From assembly GCF_001039355.2 (NCBI RefSeq), contig NW_019775983.1:52274-116273 (forward strand): a stretch of DNA of 64,000 nucleotides. The letters run 5' to 3'. Origin of the DNA: Lingula anatina (Eukaryota > Brachiopoda > Lingulata > Lingulida > Lingulidae). Shown piece after piece: positions 1 to 10,341 of the stretch (position 1 is the first letter of the stretch; every line of letters starts with the position of its first letter). The notes below the pieces were generated by a model. That model was not told the DNA's origin and ran no database searches. It saw only the letters and a list, made by a program, of their open reading frames with translations. Made by a program: the position numbers and the translations under genes.

Positions 1-193
1 CCCCATTGGAGTGGGGTTCGAGACCCACTGAAGGGTCCTGAATTTTTTTGGCATTTTAGAGGGCGAACGGTGCCGTTTGGTACGGTTTAGAACTATTATT
101 CAGCTAGTTAAACTTCAAATTTCAAGAGGGACCAGATATATAAGGGAGAGAGGGTGTCAGGTCCCCCCTGAAACCCGCTCTAAATCCGCCGCT
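1..193. repeat. C-rich hAT-like MITE, right half (G0 intron)
   Basis: The window opens at the same point where sequence resumes after the N gap at 28912. The block ends in CGCTCTAAATCCGCC, resembling a hAT-type terminus. The same block lies in the introns of G1 (about 5733-5979), G2 (about 19125-19372), G3 (28799-29105) and G5 (about 44200-44345). The missing left half in those copies carries a poly-C tract. Confidence 0.5.
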
Positions 194-237
194 ACAGTTT
201 GAAAAGGACACAAGCTAGGTACAGGTGATCTTATATT

Positions 238-972
238 GAAAACATAAAAATCAACATACAATTAATAAAATTTTGGCTCAAAATATTACGCACGGACCAA
301 AACAACCTACTCAAACAAGCATACCTAGAGGAATTACATTATTACAATTTACACTCAACAAAAAGCCTGTCAAATCTGAATGATGATAACCCGTTATTGA
401 GTGAAGGTATTATGAAACTCTTGTTTGAAAACGGATTTGGAGATGTACGGCTAAAACAGAATCCTGACATAAATTTTCTAAGTATATTCAGTGAAGGCAT
501 CATCAGTGGGTACATACAAAACTGGCACAGTGAGCTTAAGGACAAACCCAAATCCAGAGTATATTGCCAATTCAAAAACACATTTAAAAAAGAAAAATAT
601 CTAGACCTTCATGATACTGATAAAAGAAAAAACCTAAGCCGTTTTCGCACCAGTGGGCATAAACTCCAGATACAATAACACTCCTCGGACTGACAGAATA
701 CGCCATTACTGTTCTAAAGACAAAATTGAAGATGAAAAACACTTTCTCACAACATGCCCCCTATACAACGACCTGCGAACAATTTTATATAAGGTATTTA
801 CAAAACACTTTTGCTAGGAGGGATCTACAAGATAGTGCTGCACTCATCGGCAATTGAGTAATAGTAGTTATAGAAACTTTTTTAATAGCATATTCACAAA
901 AATTGTATTCATATTGTCATTTTCATCCACACAAGTGGATGCATATGTTACAGTGAAATAAACTCTAAACTC
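238..972 (+). pseudogene. 5'-truncated non-LTR retrotransposon 3' end (copy 1)
   Basis: The plus strand encodes the C-terminal tail of a LINE protein: RFRTSGHKL, then (after a frameshift) a CxxC...HxxxxC zinc-knuckle stretch containing IEDEKHFLTTCP near 720-760. That layout is typical of the region after the reverse transcriptase in many invertebrate LINEs. The ORF from 397 stops at 678 because about 14 bases are missing relative to the sister copy at 29154-29889. TATATT flanks both ends (232-237 and 973-978) and looks like a target-site duplication. The G1 and G2 introns lack the insertion, so it predates only the G0/G3 split. Confidence 0.65.
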
Positions 973-1689
973 TATATTCTCTAGCAAATCATCTGAGATA
1001 TTTTTTGCTTCGTATCTTCATTTTCTGCTCCTTCATTCGTTTTTGGGTTGTTTATATTTCTGTTCGGGATTAAACGGTTTGTGTTGCCATATACCCAAAG
1101 GGTAACTAACTGAAGTTCGGACCCGTATTGCTTAAAAAAACAAAGTGTGACTATTTTTTTATTCAGTACACAGAAACATTCTTCTCTGTTAATGTAATAT
1201 TAATTCACATTTCAAGCTGGCTGCAAACGACATATTCTCATCCAGAATGGAGTCTCGATTTGACATTCAACAGGCGTAAATTACGCCATCGGATTGGTGC
1301 AAAAAACGAGGTAGCCTATAAATATCACACGGCCCATGTCTTTCGCTTGAAACTGACAGGTAACTATGTATACTCCAAAGGTACACAACATGAATACCAG
1401 AATCCATTTAATCAATCAAACTACAGAATTTTTGCTCTTTGAATGATATTTTTGTCATCATTAAAGACAAAACATCAATGTTTTTTTACGCTTGTGACAT
1501 ATGATGCAGTCAGCGACTAAATAATACAGCGCACGACACATTGATAAACTGCACTGCTACATAAGTAAGATCACGTGGAGTTTTAACACAAAAAGGAAAC
1601 GAAATTAACGATTTTCGAACGCTACAAAATATATTTGTCTTCAGACAGCTTTGACATTCACTTTGACATTCACTAGTGTTATCAATGGA

Positions 1690-1725
1690 ATATCAAACGT
1701 GATTAGATTCAATCACGTTTGATAT
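1690..1725. other. Perfect 15-bp inverted repeat in G0 intron 1
   Basis: Arms 1690-1704 and 1711-1725 are perfect reverse complements around a 6-base loop. The hairpin sits about 77 bases into the intron on the transcribed strand. Imperfect versions occupy the same place in G1 (about 6916-6951), G2 (about 20279), G3 (about 30608), G5 (about 44990) and G6 (about 60099). It may be a relic of MITE ends or an RNA structure near the 5' splice site. Confidence 0.6.
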
Positions 1726-1802
1726 GATAACAGTCAAAATAAGACTGGCACTTTAATTTAAAAATAAATTATGCACGAGCCGACAAAATTGAATCGCCTT
1801 AC

Positions 1803-1944
1803 CTTCAAAGTCACTTTGAAATGGAGGTGGTGACAATCGATTAGGAGGCAATGTATGAATTCCCATAAGACGTGGAAACAAATATACAGCAGAGCATAGG
1901 AAATAAAACATTACCACAGCGAGTAAAAATATCCGCACTGACAT
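1803..1944 (-). CDS. Gal3ST-like sulfotransferase G0, exon 1 (partial gene)
   Basis: This exon encodes the short cytoplasmic tail (MSVR), a hydrophobic signal anchor of about 18 residues and a proline-rich stem start (PPNRLSPPPFQSDFE), then half of a Gly codon. It ends at a clean donor, GAAG|GTAAGG. The sequence matches exon 1 of G1-G6. Exon 2 with the catalytic domain must lie left of the window. I chose the ATG at 1944 rather than the one at 1986 because only the MSVRIF start is conserved in all copies. Its signal anchor is one codon longer than in G1, G2, G5 and G6, a trait shared only with G3. Confidence 0.8.
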
Positions 1945-2014
1945 GGCCAAGATCAACTGATGCAGTACAAGTACATTACAACACACAATCAGCAGCCTTC
2001 ACCTTCTGATCCAG

Positions 2015-2024
2015 CCTTTATAAA
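2015..2024 (-). promoter_or_regulatory. TATA box of G0
   Basis: TTTATAAAGG on the minus strand lies about 75 bases upstream of the G0 start codon. The same sequence sits at the same distance in G2, G3, G5 and G6, which makes it a credible core promoter. Confidence 0.6.
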
Positions 2025-2204
2025 CCTGTTAAAATTCTGTTTTTGTTTTATGTTAGTGCTCTCGTTTTATGATAGCTGCTTCATGTAGTCTTTACGAATG
2101 CCGTGCTGTGCTGTGCCACTTTTTCAACATGGGTATTCAATTATGCATCAATCTCAATGCGTTTTTTTTTTTTCTTTATTTCGCATGATAAATTGACAGC
2201 GCTC

Positions 2205-2335
2205 CCCATACGAAAAAGCAGTAGATATATACTGCAATCACTGCAACTATGCCTCAAATCTGCTCCGATTTAAGCTGCGGACGAGGGGTATACTCTCCAG
2301 TAGTAGCATTCTACTGTGACCATATCTCAAAAAAG
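2205..2335. repeat. MITE remnant upstream of G0
   Basis: Contains GCAGTAGATAT, ACTGCAATCACTGCAAC and CTCAAATCTGCTCCGATTT, degraded forms of the full MITE at 13328-13647. The remnant recurs upstream of exon 1 in every unit and so was present in the ancestral promoter region. Confidence 0.6.
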
Positions 2336-2599
2336 AACAGCAGAAATGAGGCGCTAAGTCGCTGCACGGTTCAAATTCCCTGAGTATTGACAGCATAAAA
2401 CCAAACATGTCGTCTCTGCCACTAGTCTTCTTTGGCCACTTCGTGGTGACTTATGGGCATCACCAGTAAGCCCTATCTTTTTAATAATCATCTTTCTAAT
2501 AACGACTCTCTTCTTATTTCTGCTTTTTTCAAATAATTCGCAATTTTTCTTAAAACTGTAATATTTATTTTTATTTCACCAATATGATTAATATTTCCT

Positions 2600-3240
2600 G
2601 TGAACCCAATTCCCAATTACAAATATCCGAGAAGAAATTATCTCTTAGGTCGCTATATAGAGGACATTCTAACAAGAAGTGCCTTTCGCACTCGAGTACC
2701 TCCCAATTACATTACTGACACATTTTCTTATCCCGAAACTTACCCTTAACTGTGTCTACCTTTTTCTATTTCAAGTTGATGATTTGAACATCTAAATCGT
2801 GCTAAAACTGATATACAACTAGCTTTATCAAATACTGCAACGTATGACTCAATAATGAGGTCATGCTTATATAAGTTATACAACATTGGTCAAAAAGTTT
2901 GTCCCACCCCCATTTCCATGTACTTTACTTGTATTGCCGAGCAATCTTAATTGTTTTCTACCATATTATGCTGCCCCACGTAACACGCTTTAATAAACCT
3001 ATTTTCAGGTGTTTTCTTAAGCTCGGTCCAGTACTTAATAAATTTCACCAAGTGCACAACCCTTACAGTGTTTCTTACAAGTTTATCCCTTGCCGCTACG
3101 TCAGACACATTTTTCGCAATTGCAATCAAAATTTGCGGAATTTAGTCTGTACAATTTTCCCATGTTGCCCAGGATGGAAGGCCGATGCTTCTGCCCCATA
3201 GTTAAAATAGGAACTATCCTTGTATGAAAAACTTTAAGCC
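2600..3240 (-). pseudogene. Degraded LINE C-terminal region
   Basis: The minus strand carries broken pieces of a LINE protein: an ARFRCSNHQLEIEKGRH-like stretch (about 2780-2830), and further upstream on that strand KTPENRFIKACYVG and a Cys-rich part (about 2950-3180). Stops and frameshifts abound. The left end (CAACATTGGTCAAAAAG, 2881-2925) of a Tc1 element complete at 36096-37227 is embedded in it, followed directly by LINE sequence, so that element was largely deleted here. The same LINE piece recurs at 14508-16560, 35772-37690 and 54590-55290. Confidence 0.5.
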
Positions 3241-4101
3241 AGCAATTTTTCCAAATTTACTCACATGAATTTTTCAGGACAAATAATGTCTTGAATACTT
3301 GTTCAGCTAATTTCTTTTGTTCCTCATTTCAACCTCCTATGGTTGTAGATGACATACCCAGACCTGTAATTGTAATTGATCTGTTTGCACCCCTGATGAG
3401 GCTGCTAGGGGGTAATTATCGTTTAGCAGCTTCAGTAGTGCCATGCATCTAAACCGCTTAAGCTAAAAGCAATTAAGCGAAAAACTCATCGGAGATGGAT
3501 CGATCCTGTTATATCCATCTAGGTGTGAAAACCCAGCCTTAAGCATACTTCATTGTTTGGACTGCCAGTCAAATTTTTCATGGTCTGTTTGCTGCTCAGG
3601 TGGAATTGTGTGTGGATAGATTAATTTATGAATAGTTGGTTACGACAAATTCGCAGCGAATTTGCAGCAAATATTGCTGCAAACTTTACATTTTGCTGAG
3701 GGGATGCACAAGTATAATAAAAACCATGTTTTTGAATCGACAGCCTCGGAAAATAGATTAAATTTAGAATAAGGCTTATTGTGCACAGTTATCTATTGAA
3801 TGAGGGAAATGAAAAGGAAATTCATCACAATCTGCAAGAGTAATCGTCTGCCACATTGAATCAAATATCTCCTTTTTTAAACAATTGTTCACTTGTGGTC
3901 GTATTTTTTGCAAATACAAGCATATTAATGAATGAGGGAAATATTGTTATTTTCGAATGAGAGAGAGAGAAGGCCCTCTTCTGATGTTGAAGAAATATTT
4001 CTTATATTCTGTTCATTGGTATTAATTTCGTATTCAGTCGTATTTCATCATACCTTTTGCAAGTACAAGCAATACCATGGATGAAAGAAATACTGTAATG
4101 T

Positions 4102-4151
<50 letters not shown>

Positions 4152-4516
4152 GTGGAAAGTCCCTGTTTTAATGTTGAAGAAATACAATGCATTTCATATA
4201 TTCAACTATACCAGTCGTATTCCATTTGATACTTACATCGCCAGATGGCAAGCACTAATGACAAGCCTTAAATAATTAAAATAATGAGAAAAAAGGCACT
4301 GAACGGTGAATTTCACAGCTTTGGCCAGCGCCCATCACTGCAAGTCCACATACCGTGAGTGATAAAATAATTCATGAAATTAATTTGCACAGCTTTAATT
4401 ATTCATCTGCTAGGCTAGTTGTACTCCTGTCTTTTAAACTAAGGTTGTCACCTCTTTTCCATTATTTAAAACTATGATTTCCACCATCACTCAGTTGCTC
4501 TGGAATTGCTGAAGAC
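3241..4516. other. 3' flank of G1 with GA microsatellites
   Basis: No gene seen. The block is collinear with the 3' flanks of G2 (16561-17882) and G4 (37691-38888). It holds short GA tracts near 3960 and a 46-bp (GA)n at 4102-4147. Tract lengths differ between units, as expected for slippage. Confidence 0.6.
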
Positions 4517-7165
4517 TTAGCAATGTGGATATATGCCTGCTAATAGATTTTTGAAATTATTTTTGCAAACTTCTAAACGTGAACGCTTACATTTGCCGAG
4601 TGCCGAGATTGCTTTACGGAAAAGCAACACCTCACGATTGAAATCCGACCCTTGCAACATAAGAGTGTTTTGTAACTTTGTCAGGAAGTGATTATATAAC
4701 TGATAGTCAGCTTTGCTCCATTGCCTATGTTTCTTTACAGTAATTTCGTCTTTCACATTTTTATATTCATATTCCTGTTTGTTAGAAACAACATATAAGA
4801 CGTCGTCCATACCCCAGCACAGCAAGCGGCGTAGTAGCACCAAACTTTCATCCAACATTTCCAAGACGATTACAAAATCGAACTTCTTGTCCAAGAAATC
4901 AATGTACTCGGCAATGAATCTGTCGTTGTTCCTAAGATCATTTCTATCGTCTGGGAACCCAAACGCATATATCATGGCGTTTCTCAAGAAGCCTACACGG
5001 GTTGTGACATAGGCGTCGGTCCAATACTTGTATGGATTTTCCATAAATTCCACGACCGGGTTCGTGGTGTTTGTTAAATTGAATTTACTTGAAATATGAA
5101 AAAAATTGAACCCGCTTTGAAACTGAGAAAATGGTTCGCGAACTATACCAATATAAAACGTATCATTCGGCATCATGGTTTCTATTACTCTTGAGTCAAA
5201 AATCATGTGATTGAAAATTATATCATAGGTTACATTCGGGTTATAGTTGGCGTCGTTAACGGTTATTTTCTTGCGGGTCGAATTGAACTTAGATTTTGGG
5301 TAAAATATGTTGTTATGCTTCGGAGAAAGACGTTTTAACTTATATTTAAGAGTAGCCTGTTCTAAAATTTTCCTCACTGTAGTTGAGCCGCATTTGTGCA
5401 CTTTTAGAAACATGATGTGTCGGGTTGGCTGGCATTGTCCCTTTGGTAGGCATTTTATGGGAGGTACGTTGTAGGCAGACTGCAACAGTGAATCTTGAAT
5501 GTTCCTATTTATCCCTGAAAGGAAAAAATAAATAAATAGATAAATAAATAAATAATTGTGCGTTACGTAATACTTCAAGTCACATATCAAAATTTTATTT
5601 ATACTCCGACTTCACGGTTTGTATTAATTATGTTTAAATAAATAAATAATTGAAAAAATTAAATAAATAAATAGTTGAAAAATAAAGAAATGTATATCAC
5701 TAAGTTGTATTTATACTTCGACTATACACACGAACTGATCAAGGATTGTTTAAAGGGGTGGGGCCGCGGATGCAAAGTCGACCCCCCCCCACCCCACTTG
5801 GTGTGGGGTTCGGGACCTGAAATTTTTTGGTATTTTAGAGGGCGAACGGTGCCATTAGGTAGGGTTTAGAACTATGATTTAGCTAGTTAAACTTCTAATT
5901 TTAAGATGGGACCAGATATACATGTAGAAGGGAGAGACGGTGTCAGGCTCCCCCTAAAACCCGCTCTAAATCCGCCAATGTATACAGTAGGCACAAGCTA
6001 GTTACGGGTTATCTTATATACTCTAGCAAATCATCTGAGATATTTTTTCTTAGTGTCTTCTTTTTTCTCCTTCTTACGTTTTTGGTTGTTTATATTTCTG
6101 TTCGGGATTGTATTACAAGCAATACGGTTTGTGTTACCATATACCCAAAGGGTAACTAACCGTATTGCTTAAACAAACATAGTGTGACAAAGTTTTCATT
6201 CAGTGAAGAGAAACATACTTCTCTGTTAATGTAATATTAATTCACATTTCAAGCTGGCTCCAAACGACATATTCTCATCCAGAATGGAGTCTCGATTTGA
6301 CATTCAACAGACGTAAATTACGCCATCAGGTTGGTACAAAAACGAGGCATAAATATCATACGGCTTATATCTTTCGCTTGAAACTGACAGGTAACTATGT
6401 ATACTCCAAAGGTACACAACATGAATACCAGAATCCATTTAATCAATCAAACTACAGAATTTTTGCTCTTTGGGCGATATTTTTGTAATCATTACAGACG
6501 AAACACCAATGTTTTTTTACACTTGTGACTTATGTACAACACAGCGCACGACACATTTATAAGGTGCACTGCTACATAAATAAGATCGGGTGGAGTTTTA
6601 ACAAAAAAGTAAACGAAATTAACGATTTTCCAACGCTACAAAATACATTTGTTTTCTGAAGACTTCAGATTGGTTTGACATTCACTTGTGTTATCAATGG
6701 AATATCAAAAGGGTGAGATACTTTAATAATAAAACTGGGTTTAGCTTTGGATAAATACGACACATTTATACAACAGTGTAGCAGTAAAGTGTACTGCTAC
6801 ATAAGTAAAACTGGGTAGAGTTTTGACGAAAGTAAATGAATCAACGTTCTTTCATCGCTACAAAATACATACGTCTTCAGATAGGTTTGGCATTTACTAG
6901 TGTCATCAATGGAATATCAAATGTGATTAGATTCAATCACGTTTGATATGATAACAGTCAAAATAAGACTGACACTTTAATTTAAAAATGAATTATGCAC
7001 GAGCCGACAAAATTGAATCGCCTTACCTTCAAAGTCACTTTGAAGTGGAGGTGGTGGCAATCGATGAGAAGGCAGTGTATGAATTCTCATAAGACGTGGA
7101 AACAGATATACTGCAGAGCATAAGAAGCAAGTCATAACAGCGAGTAAAAATATCCGCACTGACAT
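4517..7165 (-). CDS. Galactose-3-O-sulfotransferase-like, G1 (2 exons)
   Basis: Exon 1 is 7027-7165 and exon 2 is 4517-5514, with a GTAAGG donor and a TTTCAG acceptor, giving 378 codons plus stop. The protein has a short tail, a signal anchor (about residues 5-24), a proline-rich stem and a lumenal catalytic domain. The PAPS 5'-phosphosulfate loop LKVHKCGSTT (about 83-92), the 3'-phosphate site IVREPFSQFQS and the family block DESLVLLRRLLCW are all present. Gal3ST enzymes transfer sulfate from PAPS to the 3-OH of galactose on glycans or glycolipids in the Golgi. Several NxT/S sites fit a lumenal location. An open frame runs upstream of exon 2 through intron sequence, but the conserved acceptor and exon 1 make splicing the better model. 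Acceptor specificity cannot be read from sequence. Confidence 0.88.
5733..5979. repeat. C-rich hAT-like MITE in G1 intron
   Basis: Starts near GAACTGATCAAGGATT, contains a poly-C run at about 5783-5792, and ends CCCGCTCTAAATCCGCC. It is the full-length counterpart of the half element at the window start. It appears inverted and elsewhere in the G6 intron (59810-59924), which argues for mobility. Confidence 0.5.
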
Positions 7166-7235
7166 GGCCAAGATCAACTGATGTAGTACAAGTACATTAC
7201 AACACACAATCAGCAACCTTCACCTTCTGATCCAG

Positions 7236-7245
7236 CCTTTATCAA
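7236..7245 (-). promoter_or_regulatory. Mutated TATA box of G1
   Basis: The position equivalent to the TATA box of the other copies reads TTGATAAAGG here. One base change breaks the TATA core, so G1 may be expressed differently. Confidence 0.5.
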
Positions 7246-7404
7246 CCTGTTTTTGTTTTATATTTAGTGCTCTCGTTATATGATAGCTGCTTCATGTAGT
7301 CTTTACGAATGCTGTGCTGTGCTGTGCCACTTTTTCAACATGGGTATTCAATTATGCATCAATCTCAATGCGGTTTTTTTTCTTTATTTCGCATGATAAA
7401 TTGA

Positions 7405-7530
7405 CAGCGCTCCACACGAAAAAGCAGTAGATATATACTGCAATCACTGCAACTATGCCTCAAATCTGCTCCAATTTAAGCTGCGGACGAGGGGTATACT
7501 CTCCAGTAGTAGCATTTTACTGTAACCATA
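7405..7530. repeat. MITE remnant upstream of G1
   Basis: Same GCAGTAGATATATACTGC remnant as at 2205-2335, at the same distance from exon 1. Confidence 0.55.
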
Positions 7531-7585
7531 TCTCAAAAAAGAACAGCAGAAATGAGGCGCTAAGTCGCTGCACGGTTCAAATTCC

Positions 7586-7825
7586 ATGAGTCTTGACAGC
7601 ATAAAATCACGCATGTCATCTCTGGCACTAGTCTTCTCCTGCCACTACGTGGTGACTTATGGGCATCACCAGCGAGCCCCATCTTTCTGTAAACGCCGCA
7701 TACAGTCTGATCAAACACGATATCTTGCGGCTATCTGGGGGATATCCACTCACTCCTTTCTCAGACAAACAACTTCTTTTCTTTGTTCATTTGTGAACTC
7801 CAGTATCTTCATGGTAGCAACTTGA
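7586..7825 (-). pseudogene. Tc1-like transposase N-terminal fragment
   Basis: On the minus strand a degraded helix-turn-helix reads FTNEQRKEVVCLRKEGVDIP, followed by QIAARYRV and an in-frame stop. Better preserved copies lie at 21227-21439, 22873-23085, 40503-40742, 41929-42168 and 45944-46156. No catalytic DDE domain follows. It is a fixed part of the repeat unit. Confidence 0.6.
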
Positions 7826-7989
7826 CAGCAAGGAGGGGGTTTCACTATTTATAATGCACATTGTTGAAAGTTCAATACGCCAGCATGCAATTAACCGTAA
7901 ATCACTTTTTTACGAATGTCAGAAAGCCCCCTATGCACACAGGTGGTGTAACACTTTCGTCACCCGCGCGCGTCCCTCTATATTTACAT

Positions 7990-8902
7990 TTGTTACTAAA
8001 AGTAACATCTGCGATCGCTTGTTTTTTATTATAAACCCTGCAAACAGCAAATAACTTTTACAGTGTCTGATCTGGCTGGCAAAGAATTAAAAGACTTAAA
8101 GACTTGTTGGTATGTATGTTGTGCGAAAATAGTTGTCAGAACAGAGATAATATGTGTCTCAGATACGCGCGGTATGTTACTGCTGTATCCAGATCTGCTC
8201 TTATAGAAAACAGACAATTTGATATGTTTACGTCCATGACTCATCTGAGCGCAAACGTTTTCCAATATATGTCTTATAAGTATATCTTTATATTCTCACT
8301 TCAATCAACTCGGAAAATATTTGACGAACCCTATATCTTTAGAAACGAGCCGTCTTCTTTCTGAAGGTAATCTAAAGATGGTTTTATTCAAAACACTATA
8401 GGTAACAGAGAGTTTTATTAGATCTAGTAGATTTAGGAAATAATTACTTATTTCAAACGTGACATCCATTCAAAATAACCTTTTTGTTCACCACATTGGG
8501 AACTTTAATTTCCATTAGAAGCAACGTCATCATGGTCGTTCATTATTTACATAAAACGCTTTATGTGGGGACAACATGCAAGAGAACAATTATCAAAACG
8601 ACGCTTAATTCAAACAACAATGCGTGTAGGTAAAATGCCTTTACTGTACATGCTGTGTTAGATATCATCCATTAGTATAAAAAGCCCTCAAAACCACATT
8701 TTGCCTTTATTATATAGCTTTTTTATATTTGCATTTCAGACCTTTAGAACGACAGAAAGGCACATTTCAGTTTATCTACAATTCAATGTGTACCTGATAT
8801 AGATATTTATCAATAACCAAATCTGGGCATTTTGCAGCCTCATGCTAGAATTGAAAGCAGCTGAAGTATATGCGAACTAGAAAAGCACTCCGAGTGCGCA
8901 GA
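7990..8902. other. Conserved non-coding block of the repeat unit
   Basis: No convincing gene. The block is collinear with 31700-32100, 24640-25460, 48330-48420 plus 48920-49205, and partly 50880-51400. ORFs here differ in frame and stops between copies and lack shared codons, so I treat them as chance. Confidence 0.5.
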
Positions 8903-8993
8903 CCTCCGCCAATACAGCAAAGTCTCTTCCCAATGCCGTTTCACCCCTTAAGTTTCATTCTACTATAATGATTTAGTTTTATTATTTTTTTTA
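8903..8993 (+). mobile_element. Truncated A-tailed interspersed repeat
   Basis: Begins GACCTCCGCCAA and runs through GCAAAGTCTCTTCCCAATGC. It is cut after about 90 bases, where the next element (9008-10341) starts. Longer copies are at 25472-25766 and 49209-49511. Confidence 0.55.
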
Positions 8994-9007
8994 TTATAAC
9001 TTTGAGT

Positions 9008-9218
9008 AAACGTTGGATTTGAAAGTTGTGTCAACCTCAGATAACAACGTTGTATCAACGTCAGAAAACAATGTTATATCAACCCCAACCAGCGGGACAT
9101 TAGCCTGGATGTGTTTAGCAGTAGGGCATGTTTGATGGCTAAATATATGTAGGGTATATATGTATAGCCTTTTAATGTTAGAATTCCCAAAATTTAGATT
9201 AATATATATAGTTCTTTT

Positions 9219-9295
<77 letters not shown>

Positions 9296-10341
9296 ATAAG
9301 AAGATAACACGTTTTGTGTCTTTATATTCTGCTCCGCCTCGTCGGAGTGAGCGGCATGTTTCGTGCCTGTTCTATTCTGCTCCGCTTCGTCGGATTAAGT
9401 GGTAAGTATGTGTATACGGTAAGTGGTAAGTATGCATATATATATACTCCCGATCTCAACATCAGTTTGAGTGTTTATGTTCCAGCCCTGTGCGTCGATT
9501 TCCTCTGTGGGGTCTTCCTTGCCCAGTGCGCTTGGGCACCAGTCAAGGTTATGGCCTCTTTGCAACCCCACAAACGAAATTTGTGCAAAATTGCTTGAAA
9601 ATGATAACTTTTGCTGACTCGTCTCATCATTATTTTTAGGATGATGAGTCTTAGTTAATATTTCATATTTAATTTTTATCCCTAAGGCCATAACATTTAA
9701 TGCAGGCAACAATTTGCCACATTGTTATTATTGTTAAAATTATTAGGATAGTGAGTTTATTTAATAAAAGCGGCCTTGTTTGGCCAAATCACGAACACCC
9801 GATAGTCTTTGTTGCATTCTCTTTTGCTATGAACGGGAATATGCAAGTTTGTGATGCACTGGGATGGAGGAGACATAAAAATATATATAACAAAGTCACA
9901 GTCACCTTAACCTGTCTATCTATAACAGGTTACCAAGAACTGTTAACTCCATTACATTTACAGCAACTTGTTCATCCTAGTGTTAGCTCACCTTGCAAGC
10001 AATTCAGTTTATTGGAATGTTTTTCTGAATAACAAGTTAAGAAAATTCACTAGTTAACTAAAGACACAAAACAACTGTCAATTTTACTTTAAAACCATTT
10101 TGTTATTATTTTGATAAATTTAGTTACAGTACAGAGTATCACGTTTTCAATAATTAATATTTTAAATTAGAATTCATAACTGCAAGGTTGTGTCATTGAC
10201 CAAAATACAACATGAGTCAACGTCACATTATGACGGTGTTTCGACGTGGCTGGATCAACGTTGATTTGACGTAGGTAGATCAACGGCAATTCAACGTATC
10301 AACCTGTTTTCAACGTTGATCCAATGCAACTATGCCTGCTA
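9008..10341. mobile_element. ACGTTGA-rich dispersed element, copy 1
   Basis: Both ends are dense in ACGTTGAT/ATCAACGT motifs (about 9010-9100 and 10195-10325). The right end finishes TATGCCTGCTAG. About 440 bases of the right part reappear reverse-complemented at 32989-33432, with the terminus CCCAGCAGGCATA. The interior (9300-9690) holds a TA microsatellite and sequence I cannot assign, and no protein is recognisable. The superfamily is unknown to me. Confidence 0.55.
9221..9280. repeat. (TA)30 microsatellite
   Basis: Uninterrupted TA dinucleotides, followed by interrupted TA-rich sequence to about 9298. The run reads as Tyr-Ile repeats and should not be taken as coding. Confidence 0.95.

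Noticed and set aside
1128-1442. ORF in the intron with homologues in other units (for example 6297-6488)
   Set aside because: Frames and lengths differ between copies and stops fall in different places; it is conserved intron DNA, not a shared protein.
2899-3201. Plus-strand ORF of 100 codons recurring in several units
   Set aside because: The coding sense is the opposite strand, where broken LINE motifs are visible; the plus-strand frame is a shadow.
4713-5012. 99-codon plus-strand ORF inside exon 2, repeated in every copy
   Set aside because: It is antisense to the conserved sulfotransferase exon; its conservation follows from the minus-strand protein.
9160-9405. Open reading frame with a long Tyr-Ile repeat
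   Set aside because: It is only the translation of a (TA)n microsatellite.
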